From NCBI RefSeq assembly GCF_900108015.1, contig NZ_FNVP01000016.1:1-50004 (forward strand): a stretch of 50,004 nt of DNA, in the 5' to 3' direction. The DNA is from Flavobacterium urumqiense. Lineage in GTDB: Bacteria; Bacteroidota; Bacteroidia; Flavobacteriales; Flavobacteriaceae. The notes under the pieces were generated by a model, which was not told the DNA's origin, ran no database searches, and was given only the letters and a program-made list of their open reading frames with translations. The translations under genes were made by a program, and so were the position numbers. This document shows positions 34,360 to 42,365 of this stretch, in pieces (the first letter of the stretch is position 1; the number at the start of each line of letters is the position of its first letter).

Positions 34360-36291
34360 ATGGCATTAAACGGTTTATTCAGAAAGAAAACGGTCCAAGA
34401 TATTTTAAAACAAGTTGAAAAAAATAATGCAGATGGACATAATGCACTAGGAAAACATTTGACCGCTCGTGATTTGACTGCTTTTGGAATTGCAGCAATT
34501 GTTGGAGCTGGTATTTTTAGCACTATTGGTAAAGCAAGTGCTGATGGAGGTCCTGCCGTTATCTTTTTATTCCTGTTTACAGCAATAGCGTGTAGTTTTG
34601 CTGCCTTCGCTTACGCTGAATTTGCTTCGATGGTACCAGTATCCGGAAGTGCTTATACCTATTCCTATGTTGCTTTTGGAGAAATAATCGCTTGGATTAT
34701 TGGTTGGGCATTAATCATGGAATATGCTGTGGGAAATATAACGGTCGCCATATCCTGGAGTGATTATTTTACAGGATTACTTGATAGTATGGGGATTCAT
34801 CTTCCACAATATGCCCAAATGGATTATCTATCTGCCTCCACGGGTTTTAAAGACGCCACTGCTTTGATGCAAGGTGGAAAAACATTTGAAAATTTAAGTT
34901 TAGCAACACAAGGCGCTTATACTGCATGGACAACTTCGCCGGTTATTGGTTCTTTTCATCTTGTAGCTGATTTGCCTGCTTTATTAATCATTGTATTGAT
35001 TACTGCTTTAGTATATCGCGGTATGAAAGAATCTCGTAATGCCAGTAATATTATGGTTGTAGTGAAATTATGTATTGTACTTTTGGTCATTGCTGTAGGG
35101 ATTTTTTATGTAGATGTTGATAATTGGCATCCGTTTGCACCTAATGGGGCTTCAGGAGTTTTAAAAGGGGTTTCGGCTGTATTCTTTGCCTATATTGGGT
35201 TTGACGCTATTTCTACAACTGCGGAAGAATGTAAAGACCCGCAACGTGATTTGCCAAAAGGAATGATGTGGGCAATTATTATTTGTACTATTTTATATAT
35301 AGCTATCGCATTGGTTTTAACAGGAATGGTAAGCTACAACGAATTGAATGTTGGGGATCCGCTAGCATTCGTATTTGATAAATTGCATTTAAAATGGATG
35401 TCGGGAATTATTGCAGTAAGTGCGGTAATTGCAATGGCAAGTGTTTTATTAGTATTTCAAATGGGGCAACCGCGTATCTGGATGAGTATGAGTCGTGATG
35501 GATTATTGCCAAAACGTTTTTCTAAAGTACATCCTAAATTCAAAACGCCTTCTTATGCTACAATTGTTACCGGTTTTGTTGTAGCAATACCTGCTTTGTT
35601 TTTGAATCTGACTATGGTTACAGATTTATGTAGTATAGGAACTTTATTTGCCTTTGTATTGGTTTGTGCGGGAGTTTTAGCTTTGCAAAACAGAACCGAT
35701 ATTCCTCGTGGAAAATTCAAAACACCTTATGTGAATTCAAAATTTATCATGCCAGTTTTAATAATTGTGGGATTGGTTTTTTCTTTTGGATACAACAAAA
35801 AAAACACAATAGACTTCATAACTAATGAAACTCAAATCAATGATTCAGCTGATATCATTACATCATTGAATAAAGAAGAAACTCAAAAAGTATATGATTA
35901 TTTAGTAACTGTTGATGCTAAAAATGCCACAACTGGAACGCCTGATTTAGAACTTTTACTAAGTCAGTACCAACAAGATGATCTTAAATATGCTGGTGTA
36001 ATTGCCAGTTTACCAGTTGCGGAATCCATTAAATACGAAAGTGGGTTTGGCTTATTCAAACACAAAATTCCAATGTGGATTTTTCTAATCGTTTTGGTTG
36101 GATTATCCGTGTGGTCTTTCAAAGAAAATTTATCATTGATTCCATTATTAGGATTGATTTGCTGTTTGTATATGATGGCAGAACTAAGTGTTTGGAACTG
36201 GATTTACTTTACCATATGGTTGTTAATAGGTCTGGTAATTTATTTTGGCTTTAGCCGCAATAACAGTAAGTTGAATACGATCGAAGCTTAA
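34360..36291 (+). CDS. APC-superfamily amino-acid permease
   Basis: This 643-aa protein has about 14 hydrophobic segments. The first membrane helix carries the APC substrate motif GIAAIVGAGIFSTIG, and PVSGSAYTYSYVAFGE, VFFAYIGFDAISTTAEECKDPQRDLP and QPRIWMSMSRDGLLP are characteristic of cationic amino-acid transporters (CAT type). A hydrophilic stretch of roughly 90 residues near 485-575, bracketed by membrane helices, is an extra soluble domain not present in most relatives. It imports amino acids by proton coupling, most likely basic or broad specificity. It is followed by a strong terminator. Confidence 0.88.
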   Translation: MALNGLFRKKTVQDILKQVEKNNADGHNALGKHLTARDLTAFGIAAIVGAGIFSTIGKASADGGPAVIFLFLFTAIACSFAAFAYAEFASMVPVSGSAYTYSYVAFGEIIAWIIGWALIMEYAVGNITVAISWSDYFTGLLDSMGIHLPQYAQMDYLSASTGFKDATALMQGGKTFENLSLATQGAYTAWTTSPVIGSFHLVADLPALLIIVLITALVYRGMKESRNASNIMVVVKLCIVLLVIAVGIFYVDVDNWHPFAPNGASGVLKGVSAVFFAYIGFDAISTTAEECKDPQRDLPKGMMWAIIICTILYIAIALVLTGMVSYNELNVGDPLAFVFDKLHLKWMSGIIAVSAVIAMASVLLVFQMGQPRIWMSMSRDGLLPKRFSKVHPKFKTPSYATIVTGFVVAIPALFLNLTMVTDLCSIGTLFAFVLVCAGVLALQNRTDIPRGKFKTPYVNSKFIMPVLIIVGLVFSFGYNKKNTIDFITNETQINDSADIITSLNKEETQKVYDYLVTVDAKNATTGTPDLELLLSQYQQDDLKYAGVIASLPVAESIKYESGFGLFKHKIPMWIFLIVLVGLSVWSFKENLSLIPLLGLICCLYMMAELSVWNWIYFTIWLLIGLVIYFGFSRNNSKLNTIEA

Positions 36292-36316
36292 TTTTAAAGA
36301 TTTATATAACGTAAAA

Positions 36317-36345
36317 CGTCTTGTTTATTCAAGACGGTTTTTTTT
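36317..36345 (+). terminator. Terminator of the permease gene
   Basis: CGTCTTG (36317-36323) pairs with CAAGACG (36330-36336) over a 6-nt loop, followed by G and eight Ts. Confidence 0.88.
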
Positions 36346-36353
36346 GGTTTAAA

Positions 36354-36387
36354 CCAAAAAAAACCGTTCGAAATGGCATTCAAACGG
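36354..36387 (-). terminator. Terminator of the methionine gamma-lyase-like gene
   Basis: On the minus strand CCGTTTGAATG folds back on ATTTCGAACGG (36364-36387) and runs into a T tract at 36356-36363. With the preceding plus-strand stem it forms a back-to-back terminator pair between convergent genes, with a GGTTTAAACC palindrome in the middle. Confidence 0.75.
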
Positions 36388-36413
36388 CTTTTAACAAAAA
36401 AACTAAAAAAATA

Positions 36414-37640
36414 TTATACCATTACTATAGAGTCACTTTTCAGGATTTCTAAGTCCATCATACAGGTTTTCATCATCTGATAGGTTCTTTCAATGTCATT
36501 GTCTAAACCTATAGAGAATCGGATTAAACCATCAGTCAACCCCATTTCTATTTGTTCTTCCATAGGAATTTCACTAGATGTAGAAGTTCCCGGTGCGCTA
36601 AACAAGGTTTTGTAAAATCCTAAACTCACCGCTAGGTAACCCAGGTTTTTCGACTGCATCAATTCCATCAATTCATTGGCTTTCGCCAAAGTTCCAACAT
36701 CCAATGTCATCATTCCTCCAAAACCATATTCAGGATTAATCATTGTTTTATAGATTTTGTGGCTTGGATGACTAGCTAATCCCGGATAAACAGTTTTTAG
36801 TCCGTCTTTTTCAAAACGTTTCGCAAGATACAGCGCATTATAACTGTGTTGTTTCATCCGAATATGTAATGTGCGTAAGTTTTTCATCACACTAGCGGAA
36901 CGCAAACTATCCATTGTTGGCCCAAGTAACATGCTGGCACCACTATTTACGTTTTTTAAACTGTCGATAAATTCTTGTGACGCACAAGTTACACCACCTA
37001 CAGTATCACTGCTTCCGTTGATGTATTTTGTCAAACTGTGAATCACAATATCAGCACCTAATCGTGCCGGAGAAACAGATAATGGCGAAAAAGTATTATC
37101 GACCACCAATTTTAAATTGTGCCTTTTCGCAATTTTAGCCAAACCAGAAATATCAGCAACTTCCAGCAAAGGATTACTCACCGTTTCGCAGTACAAAACT
37201 TTAGTTTCCGGAGTAATTGCAGCTTCAACCACTTCAAGTTTTGTGATGTCGACAAATGTGGTTTTGATACCTAATCTTGGAGTGAAATTTTTCAAGAAAG
37301 CATACGTTCCACCATAAATGGTTCTGCTAGAAACAATGTGATCACCCGTTCCGCACAATTGCAATAGCGTAGGGGTAATCGCTCCCATTCCTGAAGCCGA
37401 AACATTGGCTGTTTCTGTACCTTCCATTGCTGCCAAGGCTTTGTCTAAATATAAATTACTTGGTGAGGAATGACGGGAATATAAATAGCAACCTTCCATA
37501 TTTCCTTCAAAAGTATCGAACATTGTTTTTGCCGAAAGAAAAGTATAAGTTGATGAGTCAGAAATTGAAGGGTTTACACCACCAAATTCTCCAAAGTACT
37601 GTAAATCCTGAATGTTGTCTGCGGGATTGAAATTTTTCAT
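36414..37640 (-). CDS. PLP-dependent trans-sulfuration enzyme, methionine gamma-lyase-like
   Basis: This 408-aa Cys/Met-metabolism PLP enzyme has Schiff-base lysine K205 in IHSLTKYINGSSDTVGG, ring-stacking and phosphate residues in SASGMGAI and RTIYGGTY, and D181 in VVDNTFSPL. YLYSRHSSPSNLYLDKALA corresponds to the conserved Y-x-R-x2-NPT segment of the neighbouring subunit. The family includes cystathionine gamma-synthase, beta-lyase and methionine gamma-lyase, which sequence alone separates poorly. The divergent Lrp/AsnC gene favours a catabolic methionine gamma-lyase (methionine to methanethiol, ammonia and 2-oxobutanoate). The start at 37640 is preceded by an A/T-rich leader. Confidence 0.82.
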   Translation of the reverse strand: MKNFNPADNIQDLQYFGEFGGVNPSISDSSTYTFLSAKTMFDTFEGNMEGCYLYSRHSSPSNLYLDKALAAMEGTETANVSASGMGAITPTLLQLCGTGDHIVSSRTIYGGTYAFLKNFTPRLGIKTTFVDITKLEVVEAAITPETKVLYCETVSNPLLEVADISGLAKIAKRHNLKLVVDNTFSPLSVSPARLGADIVIHSLTKYINGSSDTVGGVTCASQEFIDSLKNVNSGASMLLGPTMDSLRSASVMKNLRTLHIRMKQHSYNALYLAKRFEKDGLKTVYPGLASHPSHKIYKTMINPEYGFGGMMTLDVGTLAKANELMELMQSKNLGYLAVSLGFYKTLFSAPGTSTSSEIPMEEQIEMGLTDGLIRFSIGLDNDIERTYQMMKTCMMDLEILKSDSIVMV

Positions 37641-37664
37641 AATTGTTTTTTATTGTTGTTTGAA

Positions 37665-37756
37665 GCTATTCCTGCTATTCGCTCTATCTTTCCAGTGCTG
37701 AACTTGTTTCACAAGTTCAGCACTGGAAAGGATGCCGCTTCTATCAGGGCTAGGGG
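37665..37756. repeat. Intergenic palindromic repeat element with 43-nt perfect hairpin core
   Basis: The core at 37688-37730 has 20-nt arms that are exact reverse complements around a 3-nt loop. Flanks read GCTATTCCTGCTATTCGC on the left and GGATGCCGCTTCTATCAGGG then CTAGGGG on the right, and are loosely complementary too. I recall similar flanks with different hairpin cores between genes of other Flavobacterium genomes, which suggests a dispersed REP-like or MITE-like family. It lies between a divergent gene pair, 24 bp from the gamma-lyase start, so it could be in that gene's 5' leader. Confidence 0.7.
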
Positions 37757-37931
37757 ATTTAGGTCTTTAAAAAATCCAATCAAAATAACAGCGTTTTAGA
37801 TTAATAATCAATTCTACTGTTTAATATTGGATTTTAAATCTATAAAATAAGAGTAATGTAATTTAATTTTCTAAATTAGCTTCTTAAATAGGATTTATAT
37901 AGATTTTATTTCAATTCAAATTTTAATAAAA

Positions 37932-38390
37932 ATGACATTAGACGCCATCGATAAAAAACTGCTTTTTTTATTGCAATCGGACAGTAAAAAAACAACCAAG
38001 GAACTTTCCTTAAAACTTAATCTTTCTGTTACTGCCGTTTATGAACGGATCAAAAAATTAGAAAGAGAAGGGATTATTGACAAATATATAGTGTTAGTGA
38101 ATCGGAATAAAATAGAAAAAGGATTTGTTGTTTTCTGTCATCTCAAATTGATGCAACACACCAAGGAATTTATATCACAATTTGAGAAAGAAGTTGTTCA
38201 ACTCGATGAAGTACTGGAATGTTTTCACGTTAGTGGTGATTACGATTACATTCTCAAAATTTGTTTGAAAGACATGCAAGAATACCGAGAATTTATGGTG
38301 ACCAAACTAACCACCTTACAGCATATCGGAAGTACGCACAGCACCTTTATGATTGGGGAAGTAAAAAATACGACAGCATATATTTTGTAA
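37932..38390 (+). CDS. Lrp/AsnC family transcriptional regulator
   Basis: This 152-aa regulator has an N-terminal winged helix (LDAIDKKLLFLLQSDSKKTT, then LSVTAVYERIKKLEREGII) and a C-terminal RAM ligand-binding domain (VFCHLKLMQHTKEFI, CFHVSGDYDYILKICLKDMQEY, with G-D-x-D). It probably senses an amino acid such as methionine and controls the divergent gamma-lyase gene and itself. The 291-bp divergent region between them holds the palindromic repeat and AT-rich DNA where its operators would lie. Confidence 0.92.
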   Translation: MTLDAIDKKLLFLLQSDSKKTTKELSLKLNLSVTAVYERIKKLEREGIIDKYIVLVNRNKIEKGFVVFCHLKLMQHTKEFISQFEKEVVQLDEVLECFHVSGDYDYILKICLKDMQEYREFMVTKLTTLQHIGSTHSTFMIGEVKNTTAYIL

Positions 38391-38466
38391 TCAAAACCAA
38401 TTGATTATTAATGTTTTAAAATAAAATTCAATAACAATATTTTTATAACCAATAAAATATATTGTT

Positions 38467-38680
38467 ATGAAAAAGATAATTTTTGTAGCTACTTTTATTG
38501 TGGTTTTTTCCGTAAATCTTCAGGTTTAAGTGTTCAGTAAAAAAGAAATGATGAAAACAGTACAAGCGTACATTGCGCTAAAGTATGTACATAAATGCGA
38601 AGTAAATGGACGAAAAACCTGAAATGAAGTCAATGGAAAATATTCTAAAAAGAATTGAGAAAATGCCATCAAAAAAATAA
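38467..38680 (+). pseudogene. Decayed gene for a small exported protein
   Basis: The frame starts MKKIIFVATFIVVFSVNLQV, a good signal-peptide core, and then meets TAA. It continues in the same frame as VFSKKEMMKTVQAYIALKYV and onward to a TGA within NGRKT-stop-NEVNGKYSKK, then another TGA. Several in-frame stops, a start with a plausible leader, and a terminator at 38705 suggest a recently broken gene of about 70 codons. Confidence 0.5.
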
Positions 38681-38704
38681 TAAATATTCATTCAATTTTT
38701 TTTT

Positions 38705-38737
38705 AAAAGACAGTCAAGATATTGGCTGTCTTTTTTT
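38705..38737 (+). terminator. Terminator downstream of the decayed gene
   Basis: AAAGACAG (38706-38713) pairs with CTGTCTTT (38726-38733), with further CAA/TTG pairing inside, followed by a T run. Confidence 0.8.
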
Positions 38738-38782
38738 ATTGAAATTACTAAATAAAGAACCTTCTTTATAAACAAAATTCCT

Positions 38783-38790
38783 TAATTTTG
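38783..38790 (+). promoter_or_regulatory. -7 element upstream of lpdA
   Basis: TAATTTTG fits TAnnTTTG, 40 bp before the ATG. No clear -33 element is seen. Confidence 0.45.
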
Positions 38791-38830
38791 TACTAAATTT
38801 TTTTGAAAAACACAACAAAATAAATAAACT

Positions 38831-40234
38831 ATGAGTTCATTTGACGTAGTCATTATAGGTTCTGGCCCAGGCGGATATGTAGCAGCAATTCGTTGCGCAC
38901 AACTAGGTTTCAAAACAGCAATTATCGAAAAATATTCCGCTCTTGGAGGAACTTGCCTGAATGTAGGATGTATTCCTTCAAAAGCATTGCTTGCTTCTTC
39001 GCACCATTACAGTGAAATTGCTCATTTTGCAGATCACGGAATTGAAGTTTCTGGAGAAGTAAAAGTGAACCTTGAAAAAATGATTGCACGCAAACAAGCT
39101 GTTGTAGATCAAACTTCAGGTGGTGTGAAATTTTTGATGGACAAAAATAAAATTACTGTTCTCGAAGGACTAGGTTCATTTGTTGATGCTACACATGTTG
39201 CTGTTGCAAAAGCGGATGGAACCTCAGAAACTATCGAAGCTAAAAATATCATTATCGCTACAGGTTCAAAACCATCTTCTTTACCATTTATCAAAATCGA
39301 TAAAGAAAGAATCATTACTTCTACTGAAGCGTTGAAATTGCCAGAAGTACCAAAACATTTGGTTATTATTGGTGGTGGAGTTATTGGGATTGAACTAGGT
39401 CAGGTATATTTACGATTGGGAGCACAAGTTTCTGTAGTGGAATACATGGACCGAATCATTCCAGGAATGGATGCTTCATTGTCTAAAGAATTGACTAAAG
39501 TATTAAAAAAACAAGGCATGAAATTCTACGTTTCACACAAAGTGAAGTCAGTAGAAAGAAATGGTGATATCGTTGCTGTTCAAGCCGAAAATGCAAAGGG
39601 TGAAACGATTACGCTTGAAGGGAATTATGCATTGGTTTCTGTAGGTCGTCGTCCGTATACTGATGGATTGAATGCTGATAAAGCAGGCGTGAAAATCTCT
39701 GATAGAGGAATGGTTGAAGTAAATGACCATTTACAAACTTCAGTTCCTAATATCTATGCAATTGGTGATGTTGTTCGTGGAGCAATGTTAGCGCACAAAG
39801 CAGAAGAAGAAGGAGTAATGGTTGCTGAAATATTAGCAGGCCAAAAGCCACATATTGATTATAACTTGATTCCTGGCGTTGTTTATACATGGCCAGAAGT
39901 GGCTGCAGTAGGGCAAACGGAAGAGCAATTAAAAGCTGCCGGAATAGATTATAAATCAGGAAGTTTCCCATTCAAAGCTTTAGGTCGTGCTCGCGCAGGT
40001 GGAGATTTAGACGGATTTGTAAAGATTCTTGCTGATGCAAAAACCGATGAGGTTCTGGGAGTTCACATGATTGGTGCGCGTTGTGCGGATTTAATAGCTG
40101 AAGCTGTTACTGCTATGGAATTCAAAGCGTCTGCTGAAGATATTTCAAGAATGTCTCATGCGCATCCTACATTTGCAGAAGCAATAAAAGAAGCAGCACT
40201 TGCCGCTACAGATAATAGAGCACTGCACGTATAA
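38831..40234 (+). CDS. lpdA: Dihydrolipoyl dehydrogenase (E3)
   Basis: This 467-aa flavoprotein has the FAD dinucleotide fold IIGSGPGGYVAAIRCAQLG, redox-active C42 and C47 in GGTCLNVGCIPSKALL, the NAD fold IIGGGVIGIELGQVYLRLG, the second FAD contact YAIGDVVRGAMLAHKAEEEG, and the C-terminal base HAHPTFAEAI (His-Pro with downstream Glu). It reoxidises lipoyl groups of the pyruvate, 2-oxoglutarate and branched-chain dehydrogenase complexes or the glycine cleavage system. No E1 or E2 genes are adjacent, so it may serve several complexes. A strong terminator follows. Confidence 0.95.
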   Translation: MSSFDVVIIGSGPGGYVAAIRCAQLGFKTAIIEKYSALGGTCLNVGCIPSKALLASSHHYSEIAHFADHGIEVSGEVKVNLEKMIARKQAVVDQTSGGVKFLMDKNKITVLEGLGSFVDATHVAVAKADGTSETIEAKNIIIATGSKPSSLPFIKIDKERIITSTEALKLPEVPKHLVIIGGGVIGIELGQVYLRLGAQVSVVEYMDRIIPGMDASLSKELTKVLKKQGMKFYVSHKVKSVERNGDIVAVQAENAKGETITLEGNYALVSVGRRPYTDGLNADKAGVKISDRGMVEVNDHLQTSVPNIYAIGDVVRGAMLAHKAEEEGVMVAEILAGQKPHIDYNLIPGVVYTWPEVAAVGQTEEQLKAAGIDYKSGSFPFKALGRARAGGDLDGFVKILADAKTDEVLGVHMIGARCADLIAEAVTAMEFKASAEDISRMSHAHPTFAEAIKEAALAATDNRALHV

Positions 40235-40264
40235 ATAGAAAAAAAATAATTGTTTTATACAAAG

Positions 40265-40298
40265 AAACCCGTCTCCTTTTAATAGAAGACGGGTTTTT
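40265..40298 (+). terminator. Terminator of lpdA
   Basis: AAACCCGTCT (40265-40274) pairs perfectly with AGACGGGTTT (40287-40296) and ends in Ts. It probably also serves the convergent DoxX-like gene, since the minus strand has an A/T-rich tail. Confidence 0.88.
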
Positions 40299-40315
40299 CA
40301 ATATATGAACTAAAA

Positions 40316-40693
40316 TTATTTAGCGACAAATACACTTTTATAATTGTCCCAATGGCTAAAGATTAAAAAGATATTTCCAAAAAATACAAATAAAGCTATT
40401 GGTAAGTTTTCTGGCGTTAGGAAAAAATTAATTAGTAATATATTTAAAGTAACCGGCAAAATGATAAGATTAGCCAAGGTTACATACCGACCGGTAATAA
40501 ATGAAATTGCACAAAGAAATTCCAAAGATTTTGCTAAAGGTATCAAGTAAGTTGATGCCATTAAACCGACATTAAATGCTTTGAAATTTCCAGTCGTTTC
40601 AGCCTCAGGAGATAGATGTAAAAAAAAACTAATTGAGGTATAAAGAAAAAGGAGTCCTAGTAAAGATCTAACAATGATGATTGCAATTTTCAT
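40316..40693 (-). CDS. DoxX-like small membrane protein
   Basis: This 125-aa protein has four predicted transmembrane helices and the DoxX-type layout: IIVRSLLGLLFLYTSISFFL, a short loop, LIPLAKSLEFLCAISFITGRY in helix 2-3, and a final helix FVFFGNIFLIFSHWDNYKS. The DoxX family is linked to thiosulfate or redox metabolism and membrane stress, but most short members have no known role. It is a single gene, convergent with lpdA. The intergenic region upstream has an imperfect inverted repeat near 40720-40745 that might be an operator. Confidence 0.7.
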   Translation of the reverse strand: MKIAIIIVRSLLGLLFLYTSISFFLHLSPEAETTGNFKAFNVGLMASTYLIPLAKSLEFLCAISFITGRYVTLANLIILPVTLNILLINFFLTPENLPIALFVFFGNIFLIFSHWDNYKSVFVAK

Positions 40694-41051
40694 GGTATAT
40701 GGTTTTATTGGTTACATCTTAAGTATCCTATTTAGGATAGTACTTTCATCCCTGTAAATTTCCCATTTGTGTACTGATAAATCAGCAAAACGATGCTCGT
40801 ACATCTAGTTATGATTTTGCAGTTTTTTATAAATTGAACTACCATCATGAACAGTATTATTAACCATTTCATATTCTTTTTCTTGCGGCATCAATGGCAA
40901 TCAAAACTTTCCCTTTTTTTATGGACATTATCAAGGAATTTAAAATCAATCTACTATAACAAATTTACAAAAAAACAAGCTAATTTTTACAGTAATCTCT
41001 TATCGAAGGATTTTTTTTATTGTAATTTTGAATTTTAAAGAAATATAGTAA
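40694..41051. other. Divergent intergenic region, DoxX-like gene / pabB
   Basis: 358 bp. It contains an imperfect inverted repeat AAGTATCCTA-TTTAGGATAGTACTT near 40720-40745 close to the DoxX-like start, and a TAATTTTG -7 element at 41023-41030 before pabB. A 63-codon frame at 40847-41038 has no recognisable features and is not called. Confidence 0.5.
41023..41030 (+). promoter_or_regulatory. -7 element upstream of pabB
   Basis: TAATTTTG lies 21 bp before the TTG start of pabB and would drive pabB-tilS-dsbD. The -33 box is not clear. Confidence 0.45.
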
Positions 41052-42353
41052 TTGAGAACTTCAATTTTTAAGCAAATTTCGGATCCAAAGTTGTTTAAAC
41101 AACAGCTTCTATTTTGGGGACAACAATTCCGTGAAATCATTTTTATGGATAGCAACGAATATCCACAACAGTATTCCAGTTATGATTGTATTCTCGCTGT
41201 AGATGCTTTTACTTCCATAAAAACCGACGATCATAACGCTTTCGAAGATTTAAAACAATATCAGCAAATCACTAAGGATTGGCTTTTTGGTTATTTATCT
41301 TTCGATTTAAAAAATGATGTTGAGCATTTAAAATCAAGTAATTTTGATGGGTTGGGTTTTCCTGATTTGTTTTTCTTTCAACCCAAAAAAATATTTTTGT
41401 TGAAAGGAAATGAACTCGAAATTCAATATCTCAATATGTGTGATGATGAAATAGAGGAGGATTTAGAAGAAATAAATATTCAGTCTTCAATATTTAATGT
41501 TCAGAACTCACAAATCAAAATTCAACAACGAATTTCAAGAGAAAATTATCTTGTTAAAGCATCCAAAATATTAGATCATATCCATCAGGGTGACATTTAT
41601 GAAGTTAATTTTTGTATGGAATTTTTTGCTGAAAATGCGATTATTAATCCGTTGGAAAAATTTGTAAAACTCAATGCAATTTCTCAGCCTCCCTTTGCAA
41701 TTTATTTTAAAAACAATAAACATTTTTTACTTTCAGCATCACCGGAACGTTATTTAAGGAAAGAAGCAGAAGTATTAATTTCTCAACCCATTAAAGGAAC
41801 TACCAAGCGATTTTTGGATACAATTGAAGATGAAAAATCAAGAAATCAATTGGCTTTAGACCCAAAAGAACGCGCTGAAAACATCATGATTACTGATTTA
41901 GTTCGGAATGATTTGTCTCGAACGGCTCAAAAAGGTTCTGTTGAAGTAGCGGAGTTGTGTGCCATTTATTCTTTTATGCAAGTACACCAAATGATTTCTA
42001 CAGTTACTTCAAAATTAGATAACCAATACTCCGCTGTTGAAGCTATAAAAACTACTTTTCCTATGGGAAGTATGACTGGAGCGCCTAAAATTTCAGCATT
42101 GAAAATTATTGAAGAACTGGAAGCAACAAAACGCGGTTTGTATAGCGGTGCCGTGGGTTATTTTACACCAAATTGCGACTTCGATTTCAATGTGGTTATT
42201 CGAAGTATTTTGTATAATGAAGAAAAGAAATACGTTTCGTTTTCAGTGGGAAGTGCTATAACGGCACAATCTCTTCCTGAAAAGGAGTATGAGGAATGTT
42301 TGCTTAAAGCCAAAGCAATGCTTGAAGTTTTAAGTAAAAGTGGAATGAATTAA
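41052..42353 (+). CDS. pabB: Aminodeoxychorismate synthase component I (PabB-type)
   Basis: This 433-aa chorismate-utilising enzyme has a C-terminal catalytic domain with KGTTKRFLDTIEDEKSR, DPKERAENIMITDLVRNDL, TFPMGSMTGAPKISALKIIE and RGLYSGAVGYF, all the Mg/chorismate-binding segments. The lysine in P-I-K-G-T is the mark of PabB, while TrpE has alanine there, so 4-amino-4-deoxychorismate formation for folate is favoured. A TTG start is used; no in-frame ATG lies near. It leads an operon with tilS (12-nt gap) and dsbD. No glutamine amidotransferase (PabA) is adjacent, as is usual in Bacteroidota. Confidence 0.88.
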   Translation: MRTSIFKQISDPKLFKQQLLFWGQQFREIIFMDSNEYPQQYSSYDCILAVDAFTSIKTDDHNAFEDLKQYQQITKDWLFGYLSFDLKNDVEHLKSSNFDGLGFPDLFFFQPKKIFLLKGNELEIQYLNMCDDEIEEDLEEINIQSSIFNVQNSQIKIQQRISRENYLVKASKILDHIHQGDIYEVNFCMEFFAENAIINPLEKFVKLNAISQPPFAIYFKNNKHFLLSASPERYLRKEAEVLISQPIKGTTKRFLDTIEDEKSRNQLALDPKERAENIMITDLVRNDLSRTAQKGSVEVAELCAIYSFMQVHQMISTVTSKLDNQYSAVEAIKTTFPMGSMTGAPKISALKIIEELEATKRGLYSGAVGYFTPNCDFDFNVVIRSILYNEEKKYVSFSVGSAITAQSLPEKEYEECLLKAKAMLEVLSKSGMN

Positions 42354-42365
42354 TTACTTTTAAAA

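Noticed and set aside
40847..41038. 63-codon plus-strand frame before pabB
   Set aside because: AT-rich, Phe/Asn/Lys-rich without motif, and it runs through the likely pabB promoter element.
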